In this document: one piece after another, positions 1-7,148 of the stretch
Numbering within the stretch: the stretch's first letter is position 1
Layout: every line of letters begins with the position of its first letter
NCBI GenBank assembly: GCA_002393195.1
Contig: DGIK01000134.1
Location: 1 to 9,558 of the forward strand
Source of the DNA: Bacteroidales bacterium UBA3824
Lineage (GTDB): Bacteria; Bacteroidota; Bacteroidia; Bacteroidales; UBA3824
Length of the DNA stretch: 9,558 bases
Direction: 5' to 3'
Position numbers and translations under genes: made by a program
Notes under the pieces: generated by a model
The model's database searches: none
What the model was told of the DNA's origin: nothing
Seen by the model: the letters and a program-made list of their open reading frames with translations, nothing else

Positions 1-731
1 TTTTTGTAGGCGCGGAATCCACGGAAAATTGATGAGGCGATGTTGGTCTGACCGAGGTCGCTGGCTAAGTATCGTTCCTCGTCCTGATTGCTGATATATC
101 CACACTCCACAAGCACCGCCGGCATATACGCCCTCCACAAAACCGCAAATGACGCCGCCTTCACGCCAAGATTTTGGGTCTTTTGCTTCTTGAACCATTG
201 AGTATTTGAAAAATGCTCCTGTATTTTGTTTGCAAGCAATTCGCTGTTGCTATGATTGGAGGCCTGAACGATTTTCATATTGATAATTTCATCGTCGGAA
301 ACATCCTCGCCGCCGTTTTCCTTTTTCTGAATCTCTAATTGTGCTTCGTCCTTGGCTGTGCCGTTCACGTAAGTCGTGAAACCCTTGACTTTCTTGTTTT
401 TACAGGAATTGATATGCACCGAAATGAAAACATCGGGCATAATTTTGTTAGTCATCTCGGCGCGTTCTTTGAGCGAGAGGAATACGTCGGTGGTTCGGGT
501 ATAGACGACCTCCACGCCCGGAATGAGCGAGTCGATATAATGACCGAGTTTGAGCGCGATTTTGAGGGTCAAGTCCTTTTCCTTTGAGACTTTTCCGATT
601 GCGCCCGGGTCTTTGCCGCCGTGTCCGGCATCTATCAAAACTTTTGAAACGTGGTACGCCGAGTCTTGCTGCGCATAGCAATCAAGACTATAAATCACTG
701 TCAATAATATACATATAATAATTGTTCTCAT
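1..731 (-). CDS. N-acetylmuramoyl-L-alanine amidase (Amidase_3 family), exported, 3' end outside window
   Basis: This enzyme hydrolyses the amide bond between N-acetylmuramic acid and the stem peptide of peptidoglycan, acting in the periplasm. Reading the minus strand from the ATG at 731 gives 243 open codons up to the left edge, with no stop. Residues 1-20 form a signal peptide (MRTIIICILLTVIYSLDCYA), probably cleaved before Gln21. The Amidase_3 fold follows. The likely zinc ligands are His37 in DAGHGGKDPGA, Glu51 in SKEKDLT and His106 in FISVHINS. The catalytic glutamate is probably Glu209 in LVECGYISN. Between His106 and Glu209 lies an acidic segment (about residues 126-152, AKDEAQLEIQKKEN and after), where Bacteroidota members of this family often carry an insertion. 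No cell-wall-binding repeat or LysM domain is visible in the part present. The gene is transcribed divergently from lptD. The family call is firm; the precise role (cell separation or turnover) is not shown. Confidence 0.96.
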   Translation of the reverse strand, partial: MRTIIICILLTVIYSLDCYAQQDSAYHVSKVLIDAGHGGKDPGAIGKVSKEKDLTLKIALKLGHYIDSLIPGVEVVYTRTTDVFLSLKERAEMTNKIMPDVFISVHINSCKNKKVKGFTTYVNGTAKDEAQLEIQKKENGGEDVSDDEIINMKIVQASNHSNSELLANKIQEHFSNTQWFKKQKTQNLGVKAASFAVLWRAYMPAVLVECGYISNQDEERYLASDLGQTNIASSIFRGFRAYK

Positions 732-757
732 TGTCTTAAAAAGATGTTTGATATGAT

Positions 758-780
758 TTTGAGTTGCAAAGTTACTCAAA
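758..780. promoter_or_regulatory. Inverted repeat over the amidase -7 element (possible operator)
   Basis: A perfect 7-bp inverted repeat, TTTGAGT (758-764) and ACTCAAA (774-780), is separated by 9 nt. It covers the whole amidase -7 element, so a dimeric repressor bound here would block that promoter. The region is AT-rich and a chance palindrome is possible; no regulator is known. Confidence 0.35.
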
Positions 781-799
781 TTATCGTCAATAATGCAAA
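767..799 (-). promoter_or_regulatory. Bacteroidota-type promoter for the amidase
   Basis: On the minus strand a perfect -7 element TAACTTTG (774 down to 767, consensus TAnnTTTG) lies 21 nt downstream of a -33-like TTTG (799 down to 796). Transcription would begin near 760, giving a leader of about 30 nt before the ATG at 731. The motif match and spacing are seen in the sequence; promoter activity is inferred. Confidence 0.7.
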
Positions 800-806
800 A
801 ATTATT
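789..806. promoter_or_regulatory. Second inverted repeat over the amidase -33 element
   Basis: AATAAT (789-794) and ATTATT (801-806) form a perfect 6-bp inverted repeat with a 6-nt spacer that holds the -33-like TTTG of the amidase promoter. It differs in sequence from the neighbouring palindrome at 758-780, so the two are unlikely to be the same site. It could easily be a chance feature of AT-rich DNA. Confidence 0.25.
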
Positions 807-839
807 CCCACAATGTCGGCTTATTTGCCAAAAAATACT

Positions 840-847
840 TACTTTTG
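840..847 (+). promoter_or_regulatory. Bacteroidota -7 promoter element for lptD
   Basis: TACTTTTG at 840-847 matches TAnnTTTG exactly. No convincing -33 TTTG lies 19-21 nt upstream; the nearest TTTG (824-827) is only 12 nt away. A start of transcription near 853 would give a leader of about 38 nt before the GTG at 891. Confidence 0.6.
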
Positions 848-864
848 TGGCGTTTTTCAGGACA

Positions 865-894
865 ATGAAGTCAAACACAAAACTTTTTAAGTGA
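865..894 (+). other. Possible 9-codon leader ORF overlapping the lptD start
   Basis: ATG at 865 opens a nine-codon frame (MKSNTKLFK) whose TGA (892-894) overlaps the GTG start of lptD (891-893) in the four bases GTGA. If translated, it would deliver terminating ribosomes onto the weak GTG start, which is a typical translational-coupling geometry. The peptide resembles nothing known to me, and its translation is unproven. Confidence 0.3.
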
Positions 895-3623
895 ACAAAA
901 CACTTTTCATACTCTTTATATTGATGTTGACCGCCACCACGGTGTACGGGCAGCGGCGCGCCACGAGGGATTCGTTGCGGAGGGCGCATCGTATGGAGGA
1001 GAGAATGTTAAACGACTCCATCCCTACCGACAGCCTTGGCGTTGCAGTCGATTCCATAGACCTCAACCAGCCCAAAAAACCGAAGTCGATTGTGGACGTG
1101 CCTATTGAATACGAATGCAGTGACTCATTGATGGTGTCATTCGACGACAAACAGGTGTTTCTCTACGGCAAATCTGACGTGGAGACCGACGGCATGAGCC
1201 TCAAAGCCGACCACATCACAATGGATATGGACAGCAACATCGTATTTGCGGAGGGCAAGCTCGATACCACCACCAACGAAATCGAAGGCAAGCCGGAGTT
1301 CAAGGACGGCAAGGACGAATTTACAGCCGTCACCATCAAATATAACGTGAAGACCAAAAAAGGCATTGTGCGCGACGTGAACACCGAACAGCAAAACGGC
1401 TACATCTTCGGCGGACTTACTAAGATGCACGCCAACAATGAGATACACCTCAAAAACGGCCGCTACACCACCTGCGACCTCGACCACCCGCACTTCTACC
1501 TCCAACTCACAAAAGCCAAGGTAATCCCCAACGACAAAATCGTCTCGGGACCAGTGTATTTTGTGTTCTTGGACGTGCCGGTGTTTGTGTTGGGATTGCC
1601 GTTTGTGATATTTCCAAGCACAAAAAAGCATCAGAGCGGCGTCATAATCCCCAAATACGGCGAGGAATCCCGTCGCGGCTTCTACCTCAGCGACGGCGGA
1701 TATTATTTTGCATTCAGCGACTACGCCGACTTGGAACTCTTAGGCAGTTATTACACCTACGGCTCATGGTCTGCCAGAGCCAGCAGCAAATTCAAATTGA
1801 GATACAAGTTTTCGGGAAATTTCGACTTCTTCTTTTCCAAAAACGTGATGGGCGAGAAGGAGTTTGTGAAGTCCACCAATCCCGACATCAGTTACAATAG
1901 CACCAATTCATATAAATTGTCGTTGAACTTCAATCAAGACCCGAAGGCAAATCCTACGAGCAGTTTCAATGTCAATATTTCTTACGACAAATCCAACTAC
2001 GACAAATATAACGCGAGGTCGGTGCAAGATTTTGCGAGGAGCACCACGTCGTCGTCCATCAGTTACCAAAAACAATTGTTTGGCGGCAAGGTAAACCTCA
2101 GTGCGGCGGGCAATATGACCCAAAACTTGTATGACAGCACATTGTCATTTTCCGCGCCCAACATCTCGCTCAACGTACAGAGATTTTTCCCGTTTAAGCG
2201 CAAGCATCAGACCGGCTCCGCCAAATGGTACGAGAAGATAGGTTCGTCGTTCTCCGCCAATTTCACCAACACGGTGCCAACGATGCAGGATTCGTTGCTC
2301 TTTAAGCAGGAAATGTTTGACAAGATGCGCTACGGCCTCAAATACGCAATGCCGCTCAATACGTCGTTCAACCTGTTTAAATACATTCAGGTATCGCCGT
2401 CGGTCAATTATACTGGTCGTCTGTATCCCAATTACCTTCTCAAGTACGCCGACGGCTACGATGCCGCCACCGACCGTTATACATACACAACAGACACCGT
2501 AAATGCCATACGCCATTGTTTCGATTTTTCGACATCAATCTCGGCAAGCACCAAACTGTACGGCATTTTCCAATTCAACAAAGCCAAGCACATCAAGGCG
2601 TTCCGCCACGTGCTGTCGCCAAGCATCGGCGTAAGTTGGAGGCCCGACTTTTCGGAGGAGTTTTGGGGATTTTACCGCGACGAACCCGGCGACACCACTG
2701 GCACCAGGCGTTACAGCATATTCCAAAACGGCGTTTATGGTTCGCCATCGTCGGGCAAGAGCGCATCGCTCAACTTCTCCCTCGGCAACAATTTTGAGAT
2801 GAAGGTAAAGGGCAAGAAGGACACCATCGACGGTCAATACACAAAAATAAAACTATTGGAAAACCTTTCGTTTTCAGGTAGTTACAATATGGCTGCCGAC
2901 AGTATGAAACTCAGCAACATCTCTGTATCGGGAAGCACGAGGCTTTTTGAAAAGATGACTCTTTCATTTGGCGGTACGCTCGATCCTTACAAGCTCGACG
3001 AAAACGGTCGCCGCACAAAATATTACCTTATGAAAGAGACCCACGGACGCAAATGGGCAAGGCTCACGTCGTTCCACGCAAGTACAGGTTTCTCGTTGGA
3101 TTCCAAGACGTTGGGCAAGAAAAAAATGGACGAAAAGGAAGAAGCCGCCCGACAATTTGGCGAGGACGAGACCCAGGCGGAAGTCGATGAGGACGGCAAC
3201 ATCATCACTACTGCCGAAGAAGTAGAGGAAGACAAGAAACGTCCCAAATCGTCCATCTCCAAGAAGGAAAAGGACGGCGAATTTGATTATTATTCCGTTC
3301 CGTGGAACCTCTCTGCAAGTTATAGTTTCAATTATTCCCACAACAATAACAAGGCGCCCGTAATCACACAGACGCTCAACCTCAACGGCTCGATTTCCTT
3401 CACCGACAAGTGGCAGATGTCAATATCGTCGGGTTATGACTTCGACGCCAAGAAGATGACTTCCACAAGACTCTCAGTGTCAAGAGATTTGCACTGCTTC
3501 AACTTGAGTTTTTACATCATCCCCTTCGGACGCTTGAAGAGTTACAACTTCACATTGGCAATCAATTCGTCGATGTTCCAAGGCTTGGACTTCAAGCGCA
3601 ACCAGAGTTGGAGGGACAATTAA
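891..3623 (+). CDS. lptD: LPS-assembly protein LptD (OstA/Imp family)
   Basis: LptD is the outer-membrane beta-barrel that inserts lipopolysaccharide into the outer leaflet, the last step of the Lpt bridge. The protein has 910 residues. The GTG at 891 is the first possible start because TAA (888-890) precedes it in frame, and it gives a good signal peptide (MNKTLFILFILMLTATTVYG). Residues about 70-190 form the periplasmic OstA/LptA-like jellyroll. The diagnostic stretch is TTCDLDHPHFYLQLTKAKV (around Cys195), followed by GLPFVIFP, SGVIIPKYGEE and RGFYLSDGGYYFA, all typical of Bacteroidota LptD. The rest alternates in barrel-like beta strands. A charged, low-complexity segment at about residues 744-797 (rich in Glu, Lys and Asp) interrupts the barrel near its C-terminus and is probably a loop. 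Only four cysteines occur (76, 195, 543, 869), not in the paired CC arrangement of E. coli. No lptE or lptA is visible in the window. Confidence 0.93.
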   Translation: MNKTLFILFILMLTATTVYGQRRATRDSLRRAHRMEERMLNDSIPTDSLGVAVDSIDLNQPKKPKSIVDVPIEYECSDSLMVSFDDKQVFLYGKSDVETDGMSLKADHITMDMDSNIVFAEGKLDTTTNEIEGKPEFKDGKDEFTAVTIKYNVKTKKGIVRDVNTEQQNGYIFGGLTKMHANNEIHLKNGRYTTCDLDHPHFYLQLTKAKVIPNDKIVSGPVYFVFLDVPVFVLGLPFVIFPSTKKHQSGVIIPKYGEESRRGFYLSDGGYYFAFSDYADLELLGSYYTYGSWSARASSKFKLRYKFSGNFDFFFSKNVMGEKEFVKSTNPDISYNSTNSYKLSLNFNQDPKANPTSSFNVNISYDKSNYDKYNARSVQDFARSTTSSSISYQKQLFGGKVNLSAAGNMTQNLYDSTLSFSAPNISLNVQRFFPFKRKHQTGSAKWYEKIGSSFSANFTNTVPTMQDSLLFKQEMFDKMRYGLKYAMPLNTSFNLFKYIQVSPSVNYTGRLYPNYLLKYADGYDAATDRYTYTTDTVNAIRHCFDFSTSISASTKLYGIFQFNKAKHIKAFRHVLSPSIGVSWRPDFSEEFWGFYRDEPGDTTGTRRYSIFQNGVYGSPSSGKSASLNFSLGNNFEMKVKGKKDTIDGQYTKIKLLENLSFSGSYNMAADSMKLSNISVSGSTRLFEKMTLSFGGTLDPYKLDENGRRTKYYLMKETHGRKWARLTSFHASTGFSLDSKTLGKKKMDEKEEAARQFGEDETQAEVDEDGNIITTAEEVEEDKKRPKSSISKKEKDGEFDYYSVPWNLSASYSFNYSHNNNKAPVITQTLNLNGSISFTDKWQMSISSGYDFDAKKMTSTRLSVSRDLHCFNLSFYIIPFGRLKSYNFTLAINSSMFQGLDFKRNQSWRDN

Positions 3624-3642
3624 AAACTTGCGCAGCCAACCC

Positions 3643-3661
3643 AACTTTTGTACAATTTTTG
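3643..3661 (+). promoter_or_regulatory. Weak candidate promoter before the sensor phosphatase gene
   Basis: Two near matches to TAnnTTTG, AACTTTTG (3643-3650) and AATTTTTG (3654-3661), each miss one base in the 53-bp gap after lptD. A TTG at 3628-3630 could serve as -33, but the spacing is off for both. The gene may instead be read through from lptD, since no terminator hairpin is seen between them. Confidence 0.25.
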
Positions 3662-3676
3662 CAACGTCTGACGCAA

Positions 3677-6600
3677 ATGACTCGCCGCTGCCAAATATCG
3701 ACCCTGATGCTGTTGCTCGTGGTGCTGCAAGCCACGGCGCAGAACGACTACCGTTTTTACAGTTTCCTGGAAAAAGACGGTCTGTCCGACAATGCAATCA
3801 CCTGCATCGCCGAAGATGGCAACGGGTTTATGTGGATAGGGAGCGCGTCGGGTCTTATGTATTACGACGGATATACATTCCATCCCATCAATTCCGGCAA
3901 CGACACCCTCAGCCTGCGGGGCAACCACATCAACGACCTCGCCACCGACAATGCCGGCAACCTCTGGATAGCCACCGAAAGTGCGGTCTGCAAATATGAC
4001 ATCAACACCGAAACATACACCCCTTATAAGACCGTCAGGGACGGCTGCGAAGAAAACAGTTACCAAGCCGACAAACTGTTTGCAATGTCGGACGGCAGGA
4101 TAAGGTATTTTGCGGCGCGTATGTACCAACTCGACACGACTACCAAATGTTTTGTCCCCGTCCACGACGACATCATCCTGCGCCACCAAATACGCGATTG
4201 TTTCCAATGTTCGCAAGACCGATTCCTATTGGTGTCGCCGTCCGAAAAATCTATCTTCCTCATCGACGGCAACGGCAACGAACTATCGCGCATCACGGGC
4301 GGCGACACCCCAGACAGCAACCCTTACAGCCGACCATACGGCATTGTAGAAATTAATGACGACATATTTTATATAGGCGGCGACAACGGCATATTCCTGG
4401 CGGACACCAAAGCCCGCACCATCAAGAAGATAGAGCGCGTTGGCAATAAAAAAATGCCTTCGGAAATCTCTACGCTCTACAAGGACAACCTCACGGGCGA
4501 TATTTGGATGGGCACCAACGGCGAGGAACTCCAAATCCTCTCCGCCGACCACAAGACGCTCTCTGTAATCCCGTCCAGCACGAGCAACTACTCGTCGCAG
4601 ATGCTCAATAGTTCCACGGTATTGAGGATATTCAAGGACAGCCGCAATATGATATGGCTCTGCACGTGGCACGGATTGTCGATACTCAATGCCAACTGCA
4701 ATCGCCCCTTCCAAAACCTCATCCACCCCGAATGTGACGACATCATCCCGACAAGCACCATCCGCAGCATCGCCGAAAGTCCCAACGGACTACTCGCAAT
4801 AGCAACCGACGGCGGAGGCGTATCGTTTTGGAACAAGCACAGCCCACGATACACCGACATCAAAAACGCCGGCGAAAACAACCACATGCCCAATCAGTCG
4901 CTGCTCGCCATCGCCTACGACAGCAAGGGCAACCTCTACAACGGCGGCTACAAACATCCGCTGCACCGTTTTTCGCCCGACCGCAAATCCGACGAACTCT
5001 ACGCCATCGACCCCGACAATCCCGACGCGCTCGAAAACGATTTCATCACCAGCATCCTCGTCCAAAACGACACTGCAATCTGGGTATTAACCAACGGCGG
5101 CGGGCTGTCGTTGTTCAATCCCAACACAAAGAAATTCAAGCGCATCAAAGCCGACCGACTTGGCACCGAGCCTTGCTCCAAATACGGCATTTGTATGGCG
5201 CAAGACACCGACGGGACACTTTTGGTGGGCACTTACGACGGACTTTTCACATACGACCACGCCCAAAACATCATCCATAATTACCGCCACGACTACCAGA
5301 CTGCCAACTCGCTGAGCCACAATTGGGTTTACAGCATCTATCAGGACAATGGCGGGAGCATTTGGGTAGGCACATGTTCGGGGCTAAACCTTTTTGACAA
5401 GGCAAGCGGCACTTTCACAATCTACGACCAAAATGCGGGCTTCCGAAACGCCGTTTGCAATGCCATTTTGGAAGACAACGACGGATACTTGTGGGTGGCA
5501 ACCTCCAACGGCATCGCAAAATTTTCGATTGAAGAACGCAAGGTAAAACGCATTTACGACAAAAACGACGGCTTGCTCACCAACAATTTCACACGGTGCG
5601 CATACTTCAAGGACAAGGCGGGCGTATTTTATTTTGGCACGGGAGGTGGATTGGCATACTTCGACCCAAGCAAAATAAAGCCAAGCACCACCGTACAAAA
5701 ACCGTTGATTACCAAACTATTGATAGACTACAAGCCCATACAGCCCTGCGCCGAAGGCTCGCCGGTGCAACAGTCGATGCTAATGACCGACCAGATAACC
5801 CTCACCAGCCGTCAATCCACGTTCACACTGCAATACGCCTCGCCCGCATACCCCGACGCCGTGTCATACACATACGAATACCAGACCATCGGCGACGGCA
5901 AAGGCTGGCTCGACAGGGGCGACCGCCGCGAGATTGATTTCCCAAACACCGCGCCCGGCACTCACCGCATATCAATCGTTGCCCGCAACCGCGACGGCTA
6001 CAAGAGTCAGCCGACAACCATCACCGTCATCGTGCTGCCACCGTGGTATCAAACTTGGACTGCCAAAATAGCACTCGTTGCGTTGCTCACCCTTACAATC
6101 ACAATCATTGTCCGTCAACGATTCAAAAACCTCAAACTCCAAAAAGCCACGCTCGAAGCCGAGGTGCAACTCCGCACCCAGGAAATCAACGACGCTCTTA
6201 CAATCATCAAATCCAAAAACATAGCCATCAGAGGCTCAATCACTTACGCACAGACCATACAAGCCGCGCTCTTGACCAAAGAAACCGACTTCTACAAATA
6301 TTTTGAGACGTCATTTGTCTATCACCCAAAAGACATCATCTCCGGCGACTTCTACTGGCTCAAAGCGATAGAGCAGGACGGCGGCTCGATGATATTTGCA
6401 TCCGTCATCGACTGCACAGGACACGGCGTGCCGGGGGCTTTTATGTCGATAATTGCCAACTCCGTACTCAACGAAATCGTGGATACCCTCCGCATCTACG
6501 ACCCGGCGGCGATATTGTCGGAATTGTCGTATAAGATAGCCACAATGCTTGCCCAAGATTGCTCCGACAACAAGGACGGAATGGATATGGCTCTTTGTAG

Positions 6601-7009
6601 GTTCGATACTGATATTGACGGCAACTACCACAGCCTCACATTCTCCGGCGCAAAAAATCCGTTGTACATTTGGCGGCAGGGCGACACCGAATACCAAATC
6701 ATCAAGGCCGACCGCAAGTCGGTGGCGGGCGGCATCCGCAACCAAGGCGACATACAGAGGGTTGAGTTCCAAAAATCAGAACTCACAATCTCAAAGGGCG
6801 ACACTTTATATATGGTGAGCGACGGCATTTTGGATATGTGCGACGCGCGCCGCAAACGCTATTCGCGCACACGTTTTTTACAACTCATCAACAGCATCCA
6901 CCCGCTCGCGATGGACTGTCAGGCGGCGGAAATCGAAAAAGCCATCGAGCGGTATTCGCAAGGCACGGAGCAACGAGACGACATCTCCGTGCTTGGTCTC
7001 AGGCTGTAA
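3677..7009 (+). CDS. Membrane sensor: double beta-propeller, Y_Y_Y domain and SpoIIE-type phosphatase
   Basis: This protein of 1110 residues probably senses a periplasmic ligand and controls a phosphoprotein in the cytoplasm. The reading frame is open from an earlier ATG at 3608, but the ATG at 3677 is preferred because it places the signal peptide (MTRRCQISTLMLLLVVLQATA) at the N-terminus. Residues about 25-690 hold fourteen Reg_prop-like blades (forms of WIGTxxGLxxFD, such as MWIGSASGLMYYD and IWVGTCSGLNLFD), enough for two seven-bladed propellers. A Y_Y_Y domain (about 714-786), a membrane helix (about 794-812) and a coiled coil (about 816-868, ending SITYAQTIQAALL) follow. The SpoIIE/PP2C domain keeps the expected metal-binding acids: Asp891 (SGDFYW), Asp912 (DCTGHGVPGAF), Asp967/Asp970 (DGMDMAL), Asp1049 (VSDG) and Asp1101/1102 (RDD). 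The periplasmic half matches hybrid two-component sensors, but histidine kinase, receiver and AraC parts are absent. The target is unknown; no STAS or anti-sigma gene is nearby. Confidence 0.93.
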   Translation: MTRRCQISTLMLLLVVLQATAQNDYRFYSFLEKDGLSDNAITCIAEDGNGFMWIGSASGLMYYDGYTFHPINSGNDTLSLRGNHINDLATDNAGNLWIATESAVCKYDINTETYTPYKTVRDGCEENSYQADKLFAMSDGRIRYFAARMYQLDTTTKCFVPVHDDIILRHQIRDCFQCSQDRFLLVSPSEKSIFLIDGNGNELSRITGGDTPDSNPYSRPYGIVEINDDIFYIGGDNGIFLADTKARTIKKIERVGNKKMPSEISTLYKDNLTGDIWMGTNGEELQILSADHKTLSVIPSSTSNYSSQMLNSSTVLRIFKDSRNMIWLCTWHGLSILNANCNRPFQNLIHPECDDIIPTSTIRSIAESPNGLLAIATDGGGVSFWNKHSPRYTDIKNAGENNHMPNQSLLAIAYDSKGNLYNGGYKHPLHRFSPDRKSDELYAIDPDNPDALENDFITSILVQNDTAIWVLTNGGGLSLFNPNTKKFKRIKADRLGTEPCSKYGICMAQDTDGTLLVGTYDGLFTYDHAQNIIHNYRHDYQTANSLSHNWVYSIYQDNGGSIWVGTCSGLNLFDKASGTFTIYDQNAGFRNAVCNAILEDNDGYLWVATSNGIAKFSIEERKVKRIYDKNDGLLTNNFTRCAYFKDKAGVFYFGTGGGLAYFDPSKIKPSTTVQKPLITKLLIDYKPIQPCAEGSPVQQSMLMTDQITLTSRQSTFTLQYASPAYPDAVSYTYEYQTIGDGKGWLDRGDRREIDFPNTAPGTHRISIVARNRDGYKSQPTTITVIVLPPWYQTWTAKIALVALLTLTITIIVRQRFKNLKLQKATLEAEVQLRTQEINDALTIIKSKNIAIRGSITYAQTIQAALLTKETDFYKYFETSFVYHPKDIISGDFYWLKAIEQDGGSMIFASVIDCTGHGVPGAFMSIIANSVLNEIVDTLRIYDPAAILSELSYKIATMLAQDCSDNKDGMDMALCRFDTDIDGNYHSLTFSGAKNPLYIWRQGDTEYQIIKADRKSVAGGIRNQGDIQRVEFQKSELTISKGDTLYMVSDGILDMCDARRKRYSRTRFLQLINSIHPLAMDCQAAEIEKAIERYSQGTEQRDDISVLGLRL

Positions 7010-7114
7010 TCATTTTTTATGCGACCACCCGCCTACAAAACATTCATTTCCAAACATCAAAATCATCAAAAAAGAAAAACAGCAAAGAATACCAACATTA
7101 TAAAAAACTTTTTG

Positions 7115-7122
7115 TACCTTTG
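7115..7122 (+). promoter_or_regulatory. Bacteroidota -7 promoter element for the DUF1015 gene
   Basis: TACCTTTG at 7115-7122 matches TAnnTTTG exactly and is followed by C, the commonest Bacteroidota form. The -33 region is A-rich with no clear TTTG. Transcription starting near 7128 would leave a leader of about 20 nt. The rest of the 139-bp gap (7010-7148) is A-rich and holds no terminator-like hairpin that I can see. Confidence 0.65.
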
Positions 7123-7148
7123 CCGAATAATTTTTAACTACAAAAACA

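Noticed and set aside
339..587. 82-codon plus-strand frame near the left edge
   Set aside because: It is antisense to the amidase gene, which shows the conserved zinc-ligand motifs on the other strand.
3608..3676. Start of the sensor gene at the upstream ATG (3608)
   Set aside because: It would overlap the end of lptD and put 23 non-hydrophobic residues before an obvious signal peptide; the ATG at 3677 is better.
3620..4216. 198-codon minus-strand frame opposite the start of the sensor gene
   Set aside because: It is antisense to clear propeller-repeat coding sequence, Val/Gly/Ala-rich, with no recognisable motif or promoter. The other long antisense frames in lptD (such as 1137-1631) are rejected for the same reason.
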